The notes under the pieces were generated by a model that was given only the letters and a program-made list of their open reading frames with translations, was not told where the DNA came from and made no database searches. A stretch of DNA of 64,000 nucleotides from contig NC_035176.2 of the NCBI RefSeq assembly GCF_001659605.2, positions 27,460,716 to 27,524,715 of the forward strand, written 5' to 3'. This stretch comes from Manihot esculenta. Lineage: Eukaryota; Streptophyta; Magnoliopsida; Malpighiales; Euphorbiaceae. Numbering within the stretch: position 1 is the first letter of the stretch; each line of letters begins with the position of its first letter. Both the position numbers and the translations under genes were made by a program. Below are positions 11,216 to 21,669 of the stretch, in pieces.

Positions 11216-12659
11216 TGTTGTCCCTTGAGGTAACCCAAGAGGGGGGGTGAATTGGGTTTATAAAAAATTTAATGGCAAAGACAAGAAATTAGAAGAGAAT
11301 AGGGAAGAGAAAAATCAACACAAAGATTTATAGAGGTTCAGCTATCCAAGCCTACGTCCTCTCCTCAAGGTCCACTTGAGAGTTCAACTCCACTATCAAA
11401 TCTTCTTTGGGTGAAGATCAAAACCCTTACAATCTTAGAGCAAGCCTTTGCTCTTTACAAATCTCTTTTTCCACTCAAGAGCAATTCTTTGCTCAATGCC
11501 ACACTCACAACAACAGAATCTCTCAATCAACCTTTACTCACTCAGAAAAGCCAATCAATTACAACTCAAAACAAGCTTTCAAGAAATCAATGCTTTGGCT
11601 CAAGGTTTTGAGAGAGAGAGAATGAAAAATACTGTAATCTCAATAAATATTTGCTTAGATGGTTGTTGTAACCTCACAACAACAAAAACAAGTTGTATTT
11701 ATAGTTCTATCATAAATATGACCGTTGGGGTGCATTAAATGCAAATAAAGCCGTTTATGTTCAGAAATAACCGTTACACCGTGTTCAGAAAAACTCAGGT
11801 TCGGCGGCCTAAGCTTAGAGTTCGGCGGCCGAACCATTTGGGGTGAAGAAACTATTCCCTTAAAACTGAACTTTCGGCGGCCTAAAATCAAGGTTCGGCG
11901 GCCGAACATGGTGGACTTTCGTTTCTGTTCCTCACTTTCGGAAGCCAAAACTTTAGGCTTCGGAGGCAGAACCAAAACATACTTTCGGCGGCTGAAGGTT
12001 AAAAGTTCGGCGGCCGAAAGTGTGGGACTTTCGTCTCTGTCCCTCACTTTCGGAAGCCGAAGGTTACACTTTGGGGGCTGGTTTAAAAACCCACTTTCGG
12101 CGGCCGAAAGTCAATGTTCGGCGGCCGAACATAGGGGACTTTCGTTTCTGTCCCTGACTTTCGGAAGCCGAAGGTTGAGTTTAGGGGGCACAAAAATCCC
12201 TCCTTTAAAACTTTGAAAAATCATAACTTAGGCTGTAAAAATCCATTTTTCAAACCGTTTGAATTTTTGTAACCTATATTTTTAGATCTTTCATTTTGAT
12301 GAAAAATAATTTCAAAAGCACTTCTTTTGGAAAATTTCATTTTGGTCCCTGAAGGTCAAGTACTCAAAAAAATTGGCCATATCTAAAAGAACTTTTAGAA
12401 ATGAAAGAAACCTTGAGCCATCACAATCAATTACTTGAAATTCACAATGAATAGAATTTATCAAAGTATAAAATAATTTCTTATCCCTTTCTTGTGGTAT
12501 GCTTCCATGTATGGCACTTTTCACTTTTGTGATTGAAGCAATTTCATTTATTTCAATAGGGAACCTGCAAGCTCAAAACAAACACCTTTGAAGATAATTA
12601 GTAGCACACCAATTGTTTATTAATCATCAAAACAAGGATTAGGACATTTAGGTCCAACA
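11216..12659 (-). repeat. 5' LTR of Sirevirus-like copia
   Basis: 1444 bp, collinear without indels with 1731-3174. The GC array (11795-12190) and TATA box (about 11693-11703, minus-strand CTATAAATACAAC) are conserved. Confidence 0.95.
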
Positions 12660-12859
12660 TAAGTATTCCAAGAGTAGGGAATGACTCGGCCTTCTAGATT
12701 GATTAGCTTATAAGACCCTAGACAAATAACATTCAGGATCCTAAATGGTTCTTTCCAGTCTTCATCCAATTTACTAGCCTTAGCATCTATTACATCTTAT
12801 TCTTTTAAAGGACTAAGTCTCCATTGTTGGGTCTTTTTGTAATCAGGTTTAGGTCTCCT

Positions 12860-13127
12860 CTCTTCCATACCCTTCATGGCAAACTTTCAAAGTGTACCGC
12901 TCATTATTATCTCTCGATCTCGTCTTTCAATTGCCGACACTCCTCGGTTACATGCCTGTGGTCTTCGTGAAAACGGCAATACCTGGTCCTATCTCGCCTA
13001 TCGGCTTTCTTAGGGTTGAGCCTGGGAGATCACCTAAACTTCTTGTCATTTTTTCTAATCCATATTAAAATCTGTGTTCGTGAGTCATTCAATGGGGTAT
13101 AATTTTTATACTTACCTTAGTCCTCCG
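12860..13127 (-). pseudogene. Gag zinc-finger segment of Tat copy A
   Basis: Minus-strand translation near 12900-12990 gives [19 protein letters not shown], the H/C-rich gag finger typical of Tat/Athila-type gypsy elements. It matches copy B at 53040-53140. Stops follow immediately. The 12665-12860 piece to its left matches the spacer after pol in copy B (46800-46960). Confidence 0.7.
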
Positions 13128-13299
13128 TGTAATACCCGGCTAGACTCCGGTATCGGAATTCCTACCGTCCGGTGGAATCTCGGATGTCGGAAACCTCTAG
13201 AAGGGTAAAATCATGTTTTCATAAAACGTTTTAATGTATTTTACGGTTTTAAAACAAGAAAGGAAATGAGTTTTGTATGAAAATAGCCTTGGAGAAAGA

Positions 13300-13545
13300 T
13301 TCAGGTTCGGTCGCCGAACCTCAAGTTCGGCCGCCGAACATGCATGGGCTTTGGGAGTGCTTTAGGCCCCCGAAGGCATAAGTGAGGGAAGTCCAGGTTT
13401 CACCGTCGAACCTTATGTTCGGCCGCCGAACATGGCATGCATGCGGAGGCACGCTAGGCCCCCGAAAGTGGCCTGGCCAGCCACCTATAAAGGGGTCCCC
13501 ATGTTCGAACGGGCAAGCTTTTCTCCCCATTTTCGGCCAAGGTGA
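13300..13545 (+). promoter_or_regulatory. LTR promoter with GC array, TATA and donor
   Basis: TTCGGCCGCCGAA cores at about 13326 and 13418 plus variants are followed by CTATAAAG (13485-13492). About 50 nt downstream is AAGGTGAGT, a good splice donor. The same order holds in the other copies (TATA at 27453, 44319 and, minus strand, near 61387). Confidence 0.6.
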
Positions 13546-14019
13546 GTCTCCGCCTCCCTCACGCCGATCTTGAGTTCTTTCTTCAAATCTTTCATGATTT
13601 TTATGAGTTTTCACCTTTATTTTGAAGATATTTGAACAAAAGAGCAAGTTTTGGAACTTGGAGACCCAAGGAGCGAGATCTTTCCCATCTCCGAGTTAGA
13701 TCGTCTCTCCTCTCGATCTTCAAGAGGTAAGAGTAGATCCATACTTCTTTTTATGTTTTAAACGAGTTTTATGAAGTTTGATGAGGTAGAAATGCATATT
13801 TAGGTTTGTATTGAGTTTATGGGTCTATGTTATGTTTTATGAGCAATGTGGGTAGTATGTGTATGTTTGATGTGTTTTGGTTGAGGTTTAAGTTAGTTTG
13901 AGACCCCTATATGCTTGTTAGCTTGAGTTTGCATGTTGTAGAATAGGTAAATGCATGTGTGAATGGTTTGAGAGGTATTTGTGCATGAAAGAGGCTGAAT
14001 TCTGCCCTTGGTAAGAACT

Positions 14020-14275
14020 CAGGTTCGGCAGCCGAAGGCTCTTTCGGTCGCTGAACCTGCCTGTGGAGGCCAACTTTTGGCTGCTGAACCCTGCCCCCGA
14101 AAGTGGACTTTCGGCTCTGGAAGGGAGTTTCGGCCGCCGAAGGTACCGCCGAACATGCATGAGTTTTGTCTCTGGAGGGAACCTTCGGCCACCGAAAGTG
14201 CCGCTGAAGGTGCATGACTTTCGGCTCTGGAGGGACTTTCGGCCGCCGAACCTGCCGCCGAAAGTGCCCTGTTCA
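14020..14275 (+). repeat. Second GC near-palindrome array of the LTR
   Basis: Alternating CTTTCGGCTCTGG and TTCGGCCGCCGAA modules (cores near 14130 and 14239). The block resembles the array in the copia LTR in wording and orientation. Equivalent blocks: 27990-28240, 44840-45090 and 60750-60860. Confidence 0.75.
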
Positions 14276-14659
14276 GCCTTCTTTTGCATGATTTATGTGA
14301 TTGTTTCATGGTGTTTTAGGGGGTTTTTGGGGAGTATTTTAGAGTCATGTTCATGTATGTTTGGTCCCTCATTTGAGTCCACCTGTGTAGGTTCGGACCC
14401 GAGGAATCGAGGACCCCAGTAGTGAGTCAGCTGCTTCAGAGTCTTGTCAGAGCTAGCCTAAGGTGAGTGGAATAACTCTTTATGCTTTAAAGTAAATAAA
14501 TCAGTTCTTAGCATGATTCACGCATCATGAATGCCATGAGATATATTAGGGTGCTTGCATTAGAATTCACGAGTATGTTGCATTGCATAATATGATGATG
14601 ATGTGGATGGGTGTTGGATGATCCTTTAGTCCTCGTATGATATGATGTGATATGATATG

Positions 14660-14790
14660 GTATGGTATGGAAGTCCAGGTCGAGGCCCATTCTACGCCCC
14701 TGGCACTATAGGAATGTTATGTTATGTATGTTATGCTAAGAGAAAGACCAGGTCGAGGCCCATTCTACGCTCCTGGCACTATTGGGTATG
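14660..14790 (+). repeat. Short tandem repeat inside solo LTR
   Basis: Two copies of a ~70-bp unit with CCAGGTCGAGGCCCATTCTA followed by CGC(C/T)CCTGGCACTAT. The other LTR copies have two to three diverged units at 28627-28775, 45478-45620 and 60120-60360. Confidence 0.7.
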
Positions 14791-15422
14791 TTGAGGACTA
14801 TTGGTGACAAAACTATCCTTGATGTGACTTGTCTGTGATGTGATGCATTTCATTATAGCATATGATTTAAATGTTTTATTATTCTGCTCAATGGGCTCTA
14901 GTAGCTCACCCCACTCCCTTAACCCCGGGTTTGCAAGTACGGGTTAGACCAGGAGGTCAAGAAGAGTAAAGTCATGGTCATGTAATAGCTAGTGGTGGAC
15001 ATAATAAGTATTGAAATGTAATGAATAGTATTAATTAGTTATGTAATGTAATGATGTTATTGAGGATTATAGTTGTGCTTGACCCTAGTTGGATGTTAAT
15101 CCCTTTGTTTACATGATCTTTCAAATGTAATGGTTTAATGATGTTTTAAGTAAGCCAAACTCACTATATGTTATGTTACCCCATTGGAGCTTTGTTGAGG
15201 ACTCCAGTGTGGGGTTGATGATTATGTATATGAATAGTGCATGCACAGGTTGAGTTTAGTGATTGAATGAAAAGAAAAGTTCAAAATTTTTATGTATGTG
15301 TTGATCATGTATGGGATTAAACAGGTTTACAGGATGAATGTTTGGCTTGCTACGGGTCCCGGCGGTCTTAAGCCTATCTGGATCCTAGCGCCGGTAGCGG
15401 TCCGGATTTCCGGGTCTTTACA

Positions 15423-15902
15423 CTTCGTTCCTCGGGAGACTAGATATCTTTTTTGGTCTCCCTCATATCTTTACTTTTCGACTTTTAGTCTTGCTTTTAG
15501 CTCGTTCTTTTGTCCTCTTCCTGTCCTTTCCGGTACCCTTGAGCAGCCTACATCAGCTTCCAGTCGATGCCCTTCGGAGCATCGTCTGATGACTCCTCTT
15601 TCTCGAACTTGTCTTTCCTTTTGGACCGCATTTGCACTGCCCCCTATCAGAGTCCCTGAGGTATCAACGGAGGCTTCCTCCCTTCCCCTAGGAGCCACGT
15701 GTGATGCCTTCTCCCGAGTTTTGCATTGCTCGAAAAATAACCTGTAACATTCTGACGTACTGGAGTATTTGCTCAATGCTCATATTGTTGGAATCTGCTT
15801 CATTGTTCATAGAGGGTGTATTTTGTCCACAGCCAGAGTAGAAGAAATGATAACATTCTCACTAGTAGCAACCTCAGTAGCAGCTTGTGAATTTTTTGCC
15901 AT
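15423..15902 (-). pseudogene. Gag N-terminus of Tat copy A
   Basis: Starts at minus-strand ATG 15900-15902. The next frame over continues with QNTPSMNNEAD and IEQILQYVRMLQ, matching the equivalent parts of copies B and C, so a one-base indel lies near 15820. The segment ends at the solo LTR insertion. It would be the start of the structural protein but is not translatable as it stands. Confidence 0.65.
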
Positions 15903-16011
15903 TTCAAGAGAGCAGAGAGAGATTTCCTTTTAGGAGAAAAGAGAATAAGAGACCAGTTTTAATCCAAATGAGCAGGAGCGATTTTCGATAATAGAAACAA
16001 ATGATGCAACC

Positions 16012-16496
16012 AGAAAATAGAGTTGTGCTGTAATTGACTAATCTTGCAAAAAAAAAAGATCGTAAGGTGGTGGGTGCTTCCGACAGTCACTCTGATACTT
16101 AAGTCAGTAAATTGAAGAATAAAGCAAATATAAAACTTGATAGTAGTTATATAAGAGAATTGCATATTTTTATCTTTGTGATTATTTCTCTTTTATACTG
16201 TAAGAAGATGAAGATAAATATAAAATTTTCTAATAATTCGATGATGATGTGGTCAGCTGCTTGATAAGGGATCTCACCAGCTAATAGGTCAGTGATCCCG
16301 CCATTATAGGCTTAATAGGGATGTCTAGACTGTACCTAATAACGGTAATTTTATACCGAGACTTGACCTATCTAGGAGAAGACGAGTCTTAATAATGAAC
16401 CGAGTATAAAAATTATCTAGATCTTCTTTTCCTCAGGTGACCTTATTTTATGGTGACAACTCATAACTTATTTTGAGCGATCTTTATATAGCGTCA
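16012..16496 (-). repeat. 5' LTR of Tat copy A
   Basis: 485 bp, minus-strand TGACGCTATATAAAG to GCATCA. It aligns with LTRs of copy B (54389-54898) and copy C (58267-58847) through the TATA region (AGTATAAAAG) and the CACCCACCACCTTACG block. The adjoining TTTGTTT... is the degenerate primer-binding region. Confidence 0.7.
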
Positions 16497-16520
16497 ATAA
16501 TATATACTTTTTTCATTTTT

Positions 16521-17385
16521 ATTTTTTTAAAGCAAAACTACTGGTTGTATTAATTAAATTTCATCAAACAAAGAGGGATATCATCCCAAACAGAAAGACG
16601 ATCATGCCTAATAGATTCTCTAGTCAAAGTATGAGCAACTAGAGTGGTATGACGACGAACCCATCTAGCAGAAATATCAGTTCTAGAGTCTAACAAAGAT
16701 TTATAATCATTCAAAATCAAATCCAGTTCAGAAATGTCTAAATGTGGAGACTGAAGAGCTTGAACCACCTGCAAACAGTCCATAAGAATGCAGCCATTAA
16801 AAGGCAAAAATTCCGTCTCAAAGAGTAAACAGTGACAGAGAACTAAAGTTTCAACAATTACTGGCGTACCATTACTTTTCGAGAAATCAGAAACACCACG
16901 TTAAAATATACATTCAGAGTTTTCCACAACAAAACCGTAGCCAATAAAATCTTGAGCTTGAAACAAATCCCCATCAACTTGACAAAACCAACTGAAATTG
17001 TCCAAACTTGATACAAATCCCGACGGAGCATAATTACTGAAATCACGCAGCCACAGGCTTGTCGGTCTCTGGTTCCGACGAACAGGTGCTCTGAGGAAAT
17101 CATCCCAACCAAACTTGATATCTTCTTTCTTCAACCTCAACAGCAAGTTACAAAAAGTCTCCACATGACCCAGTTTTCCATATAGATAACAAAAAATAGT
17201 CAGCTTTTCGTATTGAAATTTCACAGTAAACACAATACCATCATTTCCAACAAACTTATTCCACCGTTTCAAAGTTTGTCGAATGTCCAAACAAGCTTTA
17301 ACTCTCATAGGACCCGACGACATAGCTTGTATCTCCTTCCAAACAAGCAGGAATCGATTATTCAACTAAGAGCCCCATTCAACAA
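16521..17385 (-). mobile_element. 865-bp LINE derivative with 15-bp TSD
   Basis: Flanked by the perfect duplication ACTTTTTTCATTTTT (16506-16520 and 17386-17400). The minus strand ends in an A-rich tail (GCTTTAAAAAAAT), as expected for target-primed integration. It carries a LINE ORF1-type zinc knuckle region and a LINE RNase H domain, with no endonuclease or reverse transcriptase between them. Confidence 0.85.
16550..17365 (-). pseudogene. Zinc-knuckle plus RNase H fusion from a LINE
   Basis: The first part (17365-17100) has KRWNKFVGNDGIVFTVKFQY and the knuckle FCYLYGKLGHVETFC, where the second cysteine of the usual CxxC is tyrosine. After a short linker an RNase H fold begins (VDGDLFQAQ, GYGFVVENSE) and continues in other frames to LQVVQALQSPHLDISELDLI and WVRRHTTLVAHTLTRES, ending LCLMKFN at 16550. 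Frame changes lie near 16900 and 16810. In intact plant LINEs these domains belong to ORF1 and to the end of ORF2, so the middle of the element is missing. Non-functional. Confidence 0.75.
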
Positions 17386-18018
17386 ACTTTTTTCATTTTT
17401 CATTTAACAATCATAATTTCAAGCCCTCTTAAACATATGAGAACTCCTTTGCTCTTATCGCATGCCACAAAGGCCAATTGCCATTTTCATCTTCAAACCT
17501 CATCACTCTTCAATCGCTTCCCCCTTACCTTTTGCTCTATCTCCTCTTGCAAGGTCAAAGCCTCACCCAGCTCACATATGAAGACTATGACTTGAATAGA
17601 AGAGTATTTTAGTCTCAATACTAATTCATTTATTTTGATTCAATTTGATTTAATTAAATTTAACTATCAATTTTATTTTTTTTAGAAAAAATACAATCTT
17701 GTCAAATTCAAATTTTACCAATGACGAATCCAACGCGAATTTTGATCCAAACTTGTATTATGCTCTTGTCTAATCATTGTTTCTCTTTATTATTTACTAA
17801 TGAATTTGATCTAAGTCTCGCTTTAAAACTAATTGATGCCAAGGAGACGGCTATGGATATTAATGACCATAAATACACTCAAAATGGCATCATACCAATT
17901 AAATATTTTAATTTTTTTTTAAATATCATGTTGAAGTCTCAAAATAAACCTATTTTAACTTTAAATATTATCATTTGAAGTTTCAAAATAAACCTATTAT
18001 CAGAAATAACAAATCCTA

Positions 18019-18137
18019 AAGGTCAGTATTTTAGTTTTTTAAATTCAGTTTTTTTAATGGATGAGCTCAGAAGGTCAAAAGGTCAGTATTTTAGTTTTTT
18101 AAATTCAGTTTTTTCGGAGGATGAGCTCAGAAGGTCT
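18019..18137. repeat. 61-bp tandem duplication
   Basis: AGGTCAGTATTTTAGTTTTT through GATGAGCTCAGAAGGTC occurs twice in direct succession, differing only around the TTTTAAT/TTTCGGA position. Confidence 0.85.
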
Positions 18138-18299
18138 ATGATTAGGAGGGACAGAGCTCTGGTAAAGACTCGTCATCATGAGGTTTGATGTGTCGTCAGT
18201 AATGAGGAAACTTTCTTCGAGTTTTCTCATTGACCACACCTTCTTGGGGTGCAAATCTTTAACAGTTGGCCTCCATAAATTTTCTGCTTTTCCACCCAT
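18105..18299 (-). pseudogene. Short unidentified coding fragment
   Basis: 64 codons beginning MGGKAENLWRPTVKDLHPKK and ending inside the duplicated block. Composition looks more protein-like than its surroundings, but I recognise no family. Could be a captured exon, a transposon scrap or chance. Confidence 0.25.
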
Positions 18300-19313
18300 T
18301 TTCCGCGATGCTGATTAGGAGGAGATCTCCAATTTCCGATTAATAAGAAAAATCAGTTGCATATAAATGAAAATTTATATGGAGCTTAAGTTTTTTAAAT
18401 AATATATTATTAATTATAGAAAAATTTAATAAATTAAATTTAAATTAACTCAAACCAAACATCTTCTAAAATATCTAATTTAATATTTTAAATATTAAAG
18501 TGAAAAAATATAAAACAACATCATAAATTAAAAAATCATATAAAAAGTCTGAATAAATAGACCATGAAGTGGAAGCGGGCTTCGCAACTAACAATGAGCA
18601 AAAAAATTAGCATGACGTTTAAAATTGGGTTTAATCCGACCTTTGTTGAAGGAGAAATCTGCAATCATAGAATGATTAGGAAAAGTAGTATAGGGCTTGA
18701 ATTTAATTTACGTTTATGAATTGCCGTGTAATGTAATATAATAAAATTCATTAAAATTGTCTCTAAAGTTAAGAGGTATTAAGTTTAAAACTCAATTATA
18801 GTCAATTATACTAAAAAAAAAAAGGATTACATTGCATTATGACATTAAGGAGCTCATAATATATAAATAAAAGAGTTTGTTAAGATTGTGACACATGTCA
18901 ATACGATTTGGAAGGGTTTTTTGAATCTTTTTATCTGCTTTGATCGAACAGTAGGAAACCCGACCTATGAGATATTAGGAATAGACCATCGATACCCCTA
19001 ACCCTACCAAAACCCGAAATGAAAAGGTAAATCTTTTTAAAGATGGCACCATAATGGGGTATTAAATGCGCTTGGGATGAACAATGTCAATCTAATGTGT
19101 CTAACAGTTAAAGCATGGGCTAGCCGGCTCCGCTTTTATTAGCCAACTGCCCGCCATTAAATTGTGCCGCCTGACAAATCTGCTGAAAAATCCTCTAGTC
19201 ATATTCGATGGAACGTGTCATAGGAGATGTTAGTATGACCGGGGGTATATATACATCTGACATAACTCGAATTTGGGACATTTCATAACTCATGACTCCA
19301 CCATCTTTGTTCT

Positions 19314-21583
19314 TGTAGGACTGATGCTCGTATTTTTTAAAAGAGCTCAGAGCTTCTGGGCAAAAAAAGAGAGAGAAAATAAATGACCTATAGATGGTCT
19401 AGATTAGACCTATAACGAGGTGTGACGACCTGTTGACGGGGTGTTTTGTTGAAGGGAAGACCTGCCTGAAGGAAGGGTTGACCTGCCTGATGAAAGCAGG
19501 GATAAGCAAGGCAGGCCTAATGAGAGAAGGGCTGAAGTACCTAGGATGATCGTAGGGCTGGGGGAGCCTGGACGCTCGTCAAGGCAGGCCAGGTGTCCAA
19601 AAAAGCTTGGATACTCAAAAGCTTACAAGGCAAGAGGAAAAGCCTAGAGGCTTGAAGATTCGTTAAGCCTTGAGAACTCGGAAGCTCGAAAGGCTGGAGG
19701 GTGAGGGTAGCCCGGAAGCCTGAAGACTCGCCAGAGCAAGACTAGTCCGGATGCGGAAGTTTCGAATGCTTGGAAGCTCAAAATGCATGGATTCCTCAAA
19801 GTGCTCGGAAGGTCTGACTGTTAGTGTATTTGTCTTAGGCCACTATCTTGTACCTTTTTGTATGTCATTTTATTTATTAATAAAAGAGGTTTTATTATCA
19901 TTATTATTTGTTTGCATGTTACATAATAATGATTAATATCCCTGGTTACTTATTATTATAATAATATGACTAGTATGATTATTGATTGATAATCATGAGA
20001 TGATTATGTGTATATTGATATAAATCAATAATCATAGATATTTGTTAGACAACAAAGTATTGGATGGACCCACATTGAGATCACTACATGGGTTATTGTC
20101 ATAAGTGAATCTCAAGATAGTTATGTTTTATTCCTTTAACTTGAAATTGTCATAATTTCCAACATAAGGGCTGTTATGTTTTGATATAACCAAACATTAT
20201 TTTTAATCGGATAATCATAAAGATTATGATTGAGCATAATATAAATTATGTAGAGGATATTGAACAATCAATATAGAATTTATCCCTCTCTTTGAGAGAG
20301 ATATCTTCTGGACCCCTCGATAAGTGAGACTGAGAAATGTATGACCGTACTCAAATGAATTGATAAATATCATTTGGTTTTATCAGTTTACTTAGAGATT
20401 GAGAAATCATAAGTTTGAACATTATAAGTTTGACATTGACCATGACTTATATTCAAACTAGATATCGTGTGACAAATGAATTAATAAATATTCTGTTTAT
20501 TAGGTTTTATCGAACTATCAATCCTTATATTAATTGGATAGTCATAATGTCTTGTTAGAGGCCGCTTATGATTTATGAGTCTTGTTGGACTGGACCTATT
20601 GCTAATTAATTATTTATTATTATTATAAGATAATAAATTTAAAAAATCTACAACCTATCTGTAACTGTTACAGATAAAAGATCTTTTCATTTTCTTTTGA
20701 AAAGGACTTATCGCATAGATATATTAGCATCTGCGATACTGTGATGGTTGGATTGAATATAACTCTTTTACGAAAAGAAGTGTGAAAAACGAAAAGACTG
20801 AGAGAAAACGAGTGAACATAAAACACCTTCTTTGAATTGCATGAGAGAGGTTTTTTTCGTGATCGTTTTTCTAGATTGCAGATTACGAGCATATAGCTAA
20901 TCCATCCGTTGAGAGAGCTAGCACTTTAGATGAAAACGTTCGCGTGGATACCATTGAGGGTGTTCGTTTCAGAAGCAGTACCATCAGTCCGGAACAATTT
21001 CTTTTTGTCAAGTCTAAAAGGTTAGTCTCTTTATCCTTCCTTTCGAATTAAACAAAATACTCAGATTTTGAAATGGAAAACAGAGATCTTTTAATTTTCT
21101 GCTGCGTAATTTTGAATTGCAGTAATCTCTGTGGTTCCTTACATTGACATGCAAATTCTTTAGAGAAGTCAGAACGTCTGAGATGATTAAAAGGAACGAC
21201 AGTGTTTTATTTTTCCGCATTTATTTAAAAGAGTTGAAGGCTATTTTAGTCTTTTATTTTGGGAGCCAAGGTCGTTGAATATGCTATTTAAGGAGCAAAC
21301 GTCCCTCTATTTTGGGTGTGAAAAAGTGCATGAAGCAAAAAAATATTGTGATTGTTGTTTTTTCTATTGATTTGTAATCGAGCTTGTACTTGTGTGTGAT
21401 TATTCTCATCATGAATAAAAGAATTCCCTCTTTCGAGATGTAGGATGATCCACAAAGGTGGATCCGAGCTCATAAAACTCTCTGTGTTTTTCTTCTTTTG
21501 TGTTTCTTCTTTCTTTTCTTTATTTTCTTATTTTATGTTACGTCGCTCACCAAAGATCGGAGTTTAAGCCTCCAGCAACAACA
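19314..21583 (+). repeat. 5' LTR of Tork-type copia, interrupted
   Basis: Its parts 19314-19818 and 21144-21583 correspond to 27102-27189/29438-29857 and 29858-30309 of the other LTR. CTATTTAAGG near 21280 may be the TATA box. Confidence 0.85.
19819..21143 (+). mobile_element. Solo LTR inside the copia 5' LTR
   Basis: 1325 bp, TGTTAGTG to CCTTACA, with flanks CTGAC (19814-19818) and TTGAC (21144-21148), a 5-bp duplication with one mismatch. The uninterrupted version of the site is in the other LTR near 29855. The 3' part (CGCGTGGATACCATTGAGGG..., GTTAGTCTCTTTATCC) has the style of a copia LTR leader; family not identified. Confidence 0.75.
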
Positions 21584-21585
21584 AG

Positions 21586-21598
21586 TAGTATCAGAGCA
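21586..21598 (+). other. Primer-binding site, Met-tRNA type (mutated)
   Basis: TAGTATCAGAGCA two bases after the 5' LTR; it differs from the usual TGGTATCAGAGC at the second base. Confidence 0.75.
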
Positions 21599-21669
21599 CG
21601 GTTTGTGAGCAGGGAGGTTCATTGCAGGTTAGTTTTCTTAAAGTCTGGTGACTGCGTGGTTGTCGAAAC

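Larger units (their letters stand above)
1731..12659 (-). mobile_element. Sirevirus-like Ty1/copia element, complete structure
   Basis: Complete minus-strand LTR retrotransposon of 10929 bp. Two 1444-bp LTRs (1731-3174 and 11216-12659) begin TGTTG and end CAACA, and a perfect 5-bp duplication TAAGT flanks it (1726-1730 and 12660-12664). It interrupts Tat copy A. On the minus strand the order is 5' LTR, Met-tRNA PBS, gag with two CCHC knuckles, protease, integrase, RT, RNase H, an extra ORF, several polypurine tracts and 3' LTR. Pol order INT before RT makes it Ty1/copia. The long gag, extra ORF after pol, repeated PPTs and GC-palindrome LTRs point to Sirevirus. LTRs differ at only about nine sites by eye (~0.6%), so insertion is recent. 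The main frame nevertheless has three in-frame stops and a frame change. Confidence 0.93.
13128..15422 (+). mobile_element. Solo LTR of chromovirus-like gypsy family (copy 1)
   Basis: 2295 bp from TGTAATACCCGGC to CTTTACA. The flanks CTCCG (13123-13127) and CTTCG (15423-15427) are a 5-bp duplication with one mismatch, and the gag of Tat copy A resumes on the far side, so this is a single LTR with no interior. Near-identical LTRs are at 27190-29432 and 44074-46233 and, inverted, at 59389-61696. The last is joined to an interior ending NIRGRMFLKEG and a PPT, which suggests the Tekay/Del chromovirus lineage. Confidence 0.85.
1..16496 (-). mobile_element. Tat-type Ty3/gypsy element, copy A, pol-less and split
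   Basis: Remnant of a minus-strand Tat-lineage LTR retrotransposon, recognised by collinearity with copies B (42899-54898) and C (58267-59388). From right to left it has a 5' LTR (16012-16496), gag N-terminus (15423-15902), gag zinc-finger part (12860-13127), a spacer (12665-12820), a tandem-repeat region (400-1725) and the tail of an antisense ORF at the left edge. Pol, which occupies roughly 49.3-52.7 kb in copy B, is absent: the counterparts of 49240 and 52950 are joined near 12820-12860. A copia element (1731-12659) and a solo LTR (13128-15422) are nested in it. The 3' LTR would lie left of the window. Coding parts carry stops and frameshifts. Confidence 0.75.
17401..19313. other. Spacer without a recognisable gene
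   Basis: AT-rich non-coding sequence between the LINE derivative and the copia pseudoelement. It contains a 61-bp direct duplication (18019-18137) and a possible coding scrap (18105-18299). From about 18890 to 19313 base composition rises and a TATA-like GGTATATATACAT (about 19245) appears; this could be an old LTR fragment, but I cannot match it to the others here. Confidence 0.5.

Noticed and set aside
13907..14309. Possible host gene with basic/proline-rich product on the minus strand
   Set aside because: Entirely within the solo LTR and duplicated in the other LTR copies.
14008..14422. Several overlapping ORFs rich in FGGR, RRPK and AAE in the LTRs
   Set aside because: They translate the TTCGGCCGCCGAA array in different frames; the same artefact appears in every LTR copy.
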